Under the pieces are notes generated by a model. That model did not search any database, had not been told where the DNA came from, and was given only the letters and a program-made list of their open reading frames with translations. The position numbers were made by a program, and so were the translations under genes. From Deltaproteobacteria bacterium (GTDB lineage: Bacteria; Myxococcota_A; UBA9160; UBA4427), in contig PAQX01000022.1 in the NCBI GenBank assembly GCA_002709835.1, forward strand, positions 1-64,000: a stretch of DNA of 64,000 nucleotides, in the 5' to 3' direction. Each line of letters opens with the position of its first letter. The first letter of the stretch is position 1. Below are positions 57,735 through 64,000 of this stretch, piece after piece.

Positions 57735-57813
57735 CGGCGGGCGTAGCTCAGTTGGTTAGAGCGCCAGATTGTGATTCTGGAAGTCGCCGGTTCGATCCCG
57801 GTCGCCCGCCCCA
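57735..57813 (+). tRNA. tRNA-His (GTG anticodon), CCA encoded
   Basis: Cloverleaf read by eye: G-1 plus GCGGGCG acceptor paired with CGCCCGC-C; anticodon stem CCAGA-TTGTGAT-TCTGG; T arm GCCGG-TTCGATC-CCGGT; CCA at 57811-57813. Confidence 0.95.
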
Positions 57814-57997
57814 TTCATTCGGGGTCGTGCCTCTGACGGCGCCCTCGTCCCACCCGGTCGGAGTTCCTTCTCCGAGCGCTGCGGCCGCTAGCCGGGGCGC
57901 GCGGCTCCGTCGCGGCCCGAGCGCCCCGTGCCCAGGGCGTCGCGCCCTGCGTCCGAGGCGATGCGCTCCCCGCGCCGACGGAGCGAGGGGGAGTCCC

Positions 57998-58711
57998 TTA
58001 CGCCAGAGCAGGCGCGCCTTCGGAACGGAAGCCTTCGTAGTGCTCGATCGGGACGACTCCGAGGCGACGTCGGACGTCTTCGAGGGGCAGTTCGAGGAGC
58101 GCCTCCCAGTCGGCTCCGGGCAGCCACTCGGCCTGACCGGCGCGGCGGTAGCCATCCCGGATCAGCACGCGTTCGCCCGCCATCGGGCCGCGAGCCTTCA
58201 GGTAGGCGACGGCGACGATGAAGCCGATTCCGCGGTTGCGGATCTGCCGATAGGTAAAGGACAGGAGTGCTGCCTCTCCGAAGAGATCGCGACCGTAGCC
58301 GGTCACGACGTGCCAGAGGTCGTGGCTGTCGCGGAGCCGCTGACCGAAGAGTTCGCGGCGGGGATCGAGGTCGTCCAGGTTCCGCTCGACCGATTCGCTG
58401 GCCTCCACGAGGCCATCCGCGGTGATCTCTTCGCGGGCCGTGAAGTCGGCGTAGACGCGACCCAGGGTGCCTTCCGGCAGGGATTCGAGGTACGTACGGT
58501 TCGAGAGCGTGTCGAGGAGGACGCGCTCCTCGGCGAGGATCGTCGGCCCGTGTTCCGACCGGAGGAAGCGCTGGAAGGAGCGCTCCTGGGAGTTCCCCGA
58601 GAGCGCGCGGATGATCCGAAAGACCTGCGACGTGTCGTCGGGATCGCGGATCAGCGCTCGGATCGCATCCCAGGCTTCGCGGAAGAGAATCGGATTGCGG
58701 CGAGGCGGCAT
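57998..58711 (-). CDS. COQ4-like ubiquinone biosynthesis family protein
   Basis: LRDSHDLWHVVTGYGRDLFGEAALLSFTYRQIRNRGIGFIV (HDxxH metal-binding region typical of COQ4). Confidence 0.87.
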   Translation of the reverse strand: MPPRRNPILFREAWDAIRALIRDPDDTSQVFRIIRALSGNSQERSFQRFLRSEHGPTILAEERVLLDTLSNRTYLESLPEGTLGRVYADFTAREEITADGLVEASESVERNLDDLDPRRELFGQRLRDSHDLWHVVTGYGRDLFGEAALLSFTYRQIRNRGIGFIVAVAYLKARGPMAGERVLIRDGYRRAGQAEWLPGADWEALLELPLEDVRRRLGVVPIEHYEGFRSEGAPALA

Positions 58712-58974
58712 GCGGACTCCTGGGTTCGATCGTCCGACCGGACGCGCTGGACGTGGACTCGACCCGTCGGGGCAAAGGACGCCTTCCGGGATCCTTCGAG
58801 GCACGCCTCACGAACCTATCCCACGGATCCAGTCGTCAACAGGGCTTCCCGGTCGCTGCGGACGGAAATTCCGACAATCGGCCGGGCCCCTCGAGAAATC
58901 GGGTATGCCCCCGAGGTGAGCCCCGGTTTCCACCCGATCGAGCGGACCGTCCCGCCGGCCGATCTGCGTAGAAC

Positions 58975-59196
58975 ATGCCGATCGAGACGACGACACTCTG
59001 GACCGTACTCAGCCTCTCGGCGGGGCTCGCCCTCTACGTCCTGGGCGGCATGCGCTTTCGACGCTGGGCGATGGCGGACCGCTGGGGCGTGCCGCGCTTC
59101 TCCCCCTCCGTCGAAACGGTCCTCCTCTGGCTGCTCTACAGCACCGCAGTCTCGGTCGCGATCATCGTCGCGCGCCAGACCCTCCGGCACTTCTAG
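58975..59196 (+). CDS. Small hypothetical membrane protein (73 aa)
   Basis: MPIETTTLWTVLSLSAGLALYVLGGMRFRRW...VETVLLWLLYSTAVSVAIIVARQTLRHF; two hydrophobic segments, complete ORF. Confidence 0.6.
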   Translation: MPIETTTLWTVLSLSAGLALYVLGGMRFRRWAMADRWGVPRFSPSVETVLLWLLYSTAVSVAIIVARQTLRHF

Positions 59197-59294
59197 CCGC
59201 CGCAGGTCGGCTTCCAGACGCACGAACGCCCCGGTACGGGTCTCTCGCGAAACGCGGCGCACCGAGGCGGTCGATTCAGCGATCGTGGCGCGTT

Positions 59295-59600
59295 CTAGTG
59301 ACCGCCCAGCGGATCGACCCAGATGTACTCGGCCGGACGCAGGACGAGCTGGCTGAAGGGCTTTTCGATCTCGTGGGGGCGCGTCACGAGGACGATCGGT
59401 GCGGTCACGAAGAAGAGGCCCGTGCCCACGACCAGGCTGACCTAGCCCGCCGGGCGGAGGAGCATCACGTCGACGACCGGCGACGCGTTCGCCGCGTCGC
59501 CCTGCGCGACGTCCTGCGCCGCGGCGGTCTGCACGAAAGCGGCCTGGAACATCAGCATGGCGGCCGTCACGGCCAGGATGCGTCGAAGTCGATCAGACAT
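59295..59600 (-). pseudogene. Small secreted/membrane protein ORF interrupted by an in-frame TAG (59442-59444)
   Basis: MSDRLRRILAVTAAMLMFQAAFVQTAAAQDVAQGDAANASPVVDVMLLRPAG*VSLVVGTGLFFVTAPIVLVTRPHEIEKPFSQLVLRPAEYIWVDPLGGH*; the frame continues past the TAG to a TAG at 59295-59297 (306 nt total). Confidence 0.75.
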
Positions 59601-59831
59601 GGACTGTCCTCCAAAATGCGATTCCCGGTGTCCATCGACCGTCCCGGATCGACGCTGACCCCCCTCGCACGCCCGGGAGGGGCCGCCGCCTACGGAACCG
59701 GAATCGCCTCCAACGTCCCTGATGGGTATCCTCCCTCCCACCCTGCTCGGCCAGACTCCGTTCCCAGAGCGCCCCGCGCCGCCCCTCCCCCGACTGGACA
59801 CCGGCAACTCCCCCGAAGAGAGAAGCCTCGC

Positions 59832-60299
59832 ATGGCGAATTGGCTCGCATTCACCCGCGCGCACTGCGCGGTCTATCGCGGAACCCGCGGCCTGATCGGC
59901 GGCAACCTCATCGGGATGCACATGCTGCTGCTGACCACGCGCGGCCGAAAGACGGGCAAGCAACGCACCCTCCCCCTCGCCTACGTCGAGTACGAGGGGG
60001 AACTGGTGGTGGTCGCGAGCAACGGCGGCGCGGAGAAGCCCCCCGCCTGGTGGCTCAACCTGCGCGAAAGCGAGACCGCCGAGGTCCAGATCGGCGGTGA
60101 CCGCTTCGAGGTCCGTTGGGAACACGCCCCCAAGGCCGAGCGAATGGAGTACTGGCGAAAGCTCCAGGCCGCGATCCCCGCCTACCGCATGTACCGCACG
60201 CGCACGGACCGACAGATTCCGATCCTCCGCCTGATCCGCTGCCCCGCTCGTCCCGCCGTCGAGGGCTGGTCTGCGAGGCCGATCGCCGGCCGCGACTGA
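59832..60299 (+). CDS. Deazaflavin (F420)-dependent nitroreductase family protein
   Basis: RGLIGGNLIGMHMLLLTTRGRKTGKQRTLPLAYVEYEGELVVVASNGGAEKPPAWWLNLRESETAEVQIGG. Confidence 0.9.
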   Translation: MANWLAFTRAHCAVYRGTRGLIGGNLIGMHMLLLTTRGRKTGKQRTLPLAYVEYEGELVVVASNGGAEKPPAWWLNLRESETAEVQIGGDRFEVRWEHAPKAERMEYWRKLQAAIPAYRMYRTRTDRQIPILRLIRCPARPAVEGWSARPIAGRD

Positions 60300-60417
60300 A
60301 GAGAGCCGCCGCGCCCGCCCGCGTCCGGTGGGCGAACGAGCATGGCCCTCGCTCCTCCCCACCACGGGCAACGAGGCCGGGACTTCGTCCGGCCCGACGT
60401 GAGGGTCCCGGCGCCGA

Positions 60418-60702
60418 TCAGGCGTAGTGGTTGACGAGGTATTGGATGATTTCCGCCGACTCGGGCATCCAGCGGACTTCGCCGTCGGCGCCCTCGATCT
60501 TGAGCACCGGCACGGTGCCTCGACCGGTCGCCTCGACGACGGCCTCGAGATGGGTCGCATCCTGCATCGTGTTCAGCAGCGGAATCTCGAGGTCGAGTTC
60601 TTCGATCGCGCGGAGCACGCGCGCGCAGAAGGGGCACTGCGGATACCCGTAGAGGGACAAAGTCCCCTTAGCGCTCGTCGAACCCGTCGCCTGCGTCGTC
60701 AT
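60418..60702 (-). CDS. Glutaredoxin/GST N-terminal domain protein
   Basis: LSLYGYPQCPFCARVLRAIEELDLEIPLL; CxxC; GRGTVPVLKI cis-Pro region. Confidence 0.9.
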   Translation of the reverse strand: MTTQATGSTSAKGTLSLYGYPQCPFCARVLRAIEELDLEIPLLNTMQDATHLEAVVEATGRGTVPVLKIEGADGEVRWMPESAEIIQYLVNHYA

Positions 60703-60991
60703 CGTCTTCGTCCTCGTCCCGGTCGAACGCACTGGATTCTAGCGCCGGTCGGGACCGATCGGCGCGGGGCCCCCGCGGCGCGCTGTTCGTCGGCGTACGG
60801 AATCGTTCGAATTGGTCGCCCACCTGACGAAAATCCGACGCTTGAACGGTTCGGGTGCCGCACGACTTGGCGCCCTCACCCCTTCAAGGCGCCCCAAGCT
60901 ATCGAAATCTATGCGCTTTTCGATTTTTGCTGGCTCTTCCCCGGGCCCTGGCACGCTTCCTGCTCTTACGAGTCTCCATCTGGGGGGACCA

Positions 60992-61177
60992 ATGGAAGAC
61001 TTCGCGAACGACACCGCCACCTGGCTCGAATCCGAGCTCCACGACGCACCCGTCGTCGAGTGCGAGCTGGGGTCTCTGATCGCTGCCGCTTCGGCCTGGA
61101 CCGAGGACGAGCAGGACCTCGACGACCTGATCGGCGGTCTCTTCGAGACCGGCCAGATCGACCTCTCGATCGGCTGA
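60992..61177 (+). CDS. Small acidic hypothetical protein (61 aa)
   Basis: SD-like tggggggacca before ATG; MEDFANDTATWLESELHDAPVVECELGSLIAAASAWTEDEQDLDDLIGGLFETGQIDLSIG. Confidence 0.55.
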   Translation: MEDFANDTATWLESELHDAPVVECELGSLIAAASAWTEDEQDLDDLIGGLFETGQIDLSIG

Positions 61178-61332
61178 GGTCCTCCGGGCTCCGCGGTCCC
61201 CACCGGACCGCCGGGATCGCCGCGTCCCATGGAACCGGGACGCAATTCGGATAGGCTTGCGCCCTCTTTCAGGGCCGCAGCCAGGCTGCGCCCCCCCCAC
61301 CCGGCGCAAGCCCCACTCCGGAAACGATCCCC

Positions 61333-62562
61333 ATGGCACGAGTCAACGACAACTACCTGAAGCTGGCCGCCGGCTACCTCTTCCCCGAGATCTCCCGCCG
61401 CATGGACGTCTTCACGTCCGCGAACCCCGACGCCGACGTGATCAAGCTCGGCATCGGCGACGTGGTGCTGCCGCTGGGCGACGCGGTGCGGACTGCGATG
61501 CACGACGCGATCGACGAGATGGCGACGGCCGACGGCTTCCGCGGCTATGGCCCGAGCGAGGGCTACGACTTCCTCCGCGAGGCGATCGCCGAGAACGACT
61601 TCGGCTCCCGCGGCGTGAAGATCGACCCGAGCGAGATCTACGCCTCCGACGGCTCGAAGTGTGACTCTGCGAACATCCAGGAGATCTTCGCCGACGACTG
61701 CTCCCTCGCCGTGTCCGACCCGGTCTACCCGGTCTACGTCGACACGAACGTGATGGCGGGTCGGACCGGTCAGCCGGACGAGGGCGGGCGCTACGCCGGC
61801 ATCACCTACCTGCCCTGCACCGAAGAGTCGGGCTTCATGCCGGCGCTCCCTGAAGAGCCCGTCGACCTCGTCTACCTCTGCTCGCCGAACAACCCGACCG
61901 GCACCGTCGCGCCGAAGGAAGAGCTCGCGAAGTGGGTCGAGTGGGCCCGCGCCAACGAAGCGATCATCCTCTTCGACGCCGCCTACGAACGCTTCATCAC
62001 CGAGGACCACCTGCCCCACTCGATCTATGAGATCGACGGCGCGCGGGAGTGCGCGATCGAGTTCCGAAGCTTCTCGAAGACCGCGGGCTTCACCGGCATC
62101 CGCTGCGCCTACATCGTGATCCCGGAGGAGCTCAAGGGCCGCGACTCGAACCGGGAGCAGGTCCCGGTCTCGACGCTCTGGAGCCGCCGCACGAACACCA
62201 AGTTCAACGGCATCTCCTACCCGGTCCAGCGCGGGGCCGAGGCGATCTACTCGGCCGAGGGCGCCAAGGAAGTCCAGGCGAACATCGACTATTACATGGC
62301 AAACGCGACCCTCATCAAGGAGGGGCTCTCGAAGGCCGGCTTCACGACCTTCGGCGGTGTGAACGCCCCCTACGTCTGGCTGAAGACGCCGGACGGCCAG
62401 GACTCGTGGCAGTTCTTCGACAACCTGCTCTCGCAGGCGAACGTCGTCGGCACGCCCGGCTCGGGCTTCGGTGCCTGCGGCGAGGGCTACTTCCGGCTGT
62501 CCGCGTTCGGCATTCGGGAAAAGGTCGAAGAGGCCATCGAGCGGATCGCGAAGGGCTTCTGA
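61333..62562 (+). CDS. dapL: LL-diaminopimelate aminotransferase
   Basis: [78 protein letters not shown]. Confidence 0.97.
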   Translation: MARVNDNYLKLAAGYLFPEISRRMDVFTSANPDADVIKLGIGDVVLPLGDAVRTAMHDAIDEMATADGFRGYGPSEGYDFLREAIAENDFGSRGVKIDPSEIYASDGSKCDSANIQEIFADDCSLAVSDPVYPVYVDTNVMAGRTGQPDEGGRYAGITYLPCTEESGFMPALPEEPVDLVYLCSPNNPTGTVAPKEELAKWVEWARANEAIILFDAAYERFITEDHLPHSIYEIDGARECAIEFRSFSKTAGFTGIRCAYIVIPEELKGRDSNREQVPVSTLWSRRTNTKFNGISYPVQRGAEAIYSAEGAKEVQANIDYYMANATLIKEGLSKAGFTTFGGVNAPYVWLKTPDGQDSWQFFDNLLSQANVVGTPGSGFGACGEGYFRLSAFGIREKVEEAIERIAKGF

Positions 62563-62614
62563 TCCGAAGCCGATCGCGACGGCGCGTCGCGCGCCCGGCG
62601 CTCGGCGTGCGCGA

Positions 62615-63763
62615 TCAGCCGAGTCCCATGCGCTTGGCGATGATCACCTTCATGATCTCGTTGCTGCCGGCGTAGATCGACTGGACCGCCGCGTCCGCGA
62701 GATCGCGGCTGATCGGGTACTCGTCCATGAAGCCGTAGCCGCCGAAGAGCTGGAGGCACTCCCCTGCCACCTTCTTCTGCAGATCGCTGGCCCACCACTT
62801 CGCCATCGAGACCTCTTCGACGATCTCCTCGCCGTTCACGTGCGCGACGAGCAGCTTGTCGACGAAGGCCTGACCGATCTCGATCTCGCTCTTCATCTCG
62901 GCGAGCTTGAACTGGGTGTTCTGGAACGTGCCGATCGGCTTGCCGAAGGCGGTGCGCTCCTTCACGTAGTCGAGGGTGTCCTCGAGCGAGCGGCGCGAGG
63001 AAGCCATCGAGGCGATGCCAATACAGAGGCGTTCCTGCTGGAGCTGCTCCATCAGCATCTTGAAGCCGCGCCCTTCGCCCCCCAGCAGGTTCTCGACCGG
63101 CACGCGGCAGTCCGAAAACGAGAGCTCGCTCGTGTCCTGTCCCTTGAGGCCGAGCTTCTTGAGGTTGCGGCCCTTCTCGAAGCCGGGCGTACCCGCCTCG
63201 ACGAGCAGCAGGCTCATCCCGTCGTGGGGCGGCGAGATGTCCGGGTCGGTCTTGCAGACCACGATCACGAGATCGGCGTTCTGACCGCACGAAATGAAGG
63301 TCTTCGCGCCGTTCAGGACGTAGTGGTCCCCGTCGCGAATCGCTTTCGTCTGGACGTTCGCCAGATCCGAACCGGTCGACGGTTCGGTCATCGCGATCGC
63401 GAGCAGGCACTTCCCCTCGATCGCCGGAACGAGCCACTTCTGCTTCTGCTCCTCCGTCCCGAAAGCCGTCAGGTAGGGGATGCAGATGTTCGTATGGAGC
63501 GAGGCCTGGAGGGAATGGAGCCGGAGATCGGCCAGCTCCTCCATGATGATCGCGTCGAAGAGGAAGTCGCCGCCGGCACCGCCGTACTCCTCGGGCTGGT
63601 TCGCGCCGAGAAATCCGTTCTCGCCCATCTTCTCCCAGGCCCAGCGCGGAGAGATCCCGGCTTCGTGCCACTCCTCGGCGTGCGGCATGAGCTCCGCCTC
63701 GGCGAAGCGCCGGAACTCGGCGCGGAACAGGTCGTGTTCTTCGGTGAAGATCGTACGCTTCAT
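62615..63763 (-). CDS. Acyl-CoA dehydrogenase
   Basis: MKRTIFTEEHDLFRAEFRRFAEAEL; AIAMTEPSTGSDLANVQTKAIRDGDHYVLNGAKTFISCG; LQLFGGYGFMDEYPISRDLADAAVQSIYAGSNEIMKVIIAK. Confidence 0.97.
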   Translation of the reverse strand: MKRTIFTEEHDLFRAEFRRFAEAELMPHAEEWHEAGISPRWAWEKMGENGFLGANQPEEYGGAGGDFLFDAIIMEELADLRLHSLQASLHTNICIPYLTAFGTEEQKQKWLVPAIEGKCLLAIAMTEPSTGSDLANVQTKAIRDGDHYVLNGAKTFISCGQNADLVIVVCKTDPDISPPHDGMSLLLVEAGTPGFEKGRNLKKLGLKGQDTSELSFSDCRVPVENLLGGEGRGFKMLMEQLQQERLCIGIASMASSRRSLEDTLDYVKERTAFGKPIGTFQNTQFKLAEMKSEIEIGQAFVDKLLVAHVNGEEIVEEVSMAKWWASDLQKKVAGECLQLFGGYGFMDEYPISRDLADAAVQSIYAGSNEIMKVIIAKRMGLG

Positions 63764-63767
63764 CGCT

Positions 63768-64000
63768 CTACTCCTGGGAATCGATCAGGTCTTCGGTGAC
63801 GCCGAGCATCGCGCGGATGCGGCTCACGGTTTCCGACAGTTCGTCCGCGGGCGGCCCCGCAAAGCCTTCGAGATCCGTGGCTCGGATCGGTGCTCGCAGC
63901 AGCCGCGCGTGCCCGGCGCGGACGAGTCGTCCCCGCAGCGCCTCCGCGTCCCGACGCGGGCGCAGCCAGCCTCGGTCGATCGTCTTCGCAGCGAGCAGCT
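63768..64000 (-). CDS. C-terminal fragment of an unidentified protein (runs off the right edge)
   Basis: Open reverse-strand frame ending ...LLRAPIRATDLEGFAGPPADELSETVSRIRAMLGVTEDLIDSQE* just upstream of the acyl-CoA dehydrogenase gene. Confidence 0.65.
   Translation of the reverse strand, partial: LLAAKTIDRGWLRPRRDAEALRGRLVRAGHARLLRAPIRATDLEGFAGPPADELSETVSRIRAMLGVTEDLIDSQE

Overview
High-GC bacterial chromosomal window, densely coding. The gene content suggests a deltaproteobacterial/Myxococcota- or Binatota-like lineage (inference only). Three zones stand out. (1) About 1-18 kb is a catabolic-type region: two MMPL/RND transporters, an LLM-type F420 oxidoreductase, three amidohydrolase-2 genes, an N-acyl-D-amino-acid deacylase, a class II aldolase, an enoyl-CoA hydratase, an acetoacetate-decarboxylase-like protein, an SDR and a TetR regulator with palindromes upstream. 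(2) About 19-43 kb is a cell-surface glycan/protein-sorting locus: gmhB, a sulfatase-like lipoprotein, an MBOAT/AlgX-like acetylation pair, glycosyltransferases, an exosortase-EpsI fusion, a secreted repeat protein, a methyltransferase/coiled-coil protein, an ABC-ATPase/Wzt-like/glycosyltransferase fusion with its permease, gmhA, another methyltransferase, a PEP-CTERM protein and rfbC. (3) About 43-64 kb is mixed housekeeping: metG, dapL, tRNA-His, a COQ4-like gene, and a coupled metallopeptidase/ATP-grasp pair. The most interesting signals are the exosortase/PEP-CTERM/glycan locus with its fusion proteins and a shared 'RGW...SGF' module, a small membrane-protein ORF interrupted by an in-frame TAG, a frameshifted amidohydrolase, stacked inverted repeats before the PEP-CTERM gene, and a structured intergenic element beside tRNA-His. 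Many ORFs in the supplied track are antisense artefacts of high GC. No CRISPR array, transposase, phage gene or rRNA was recognised.
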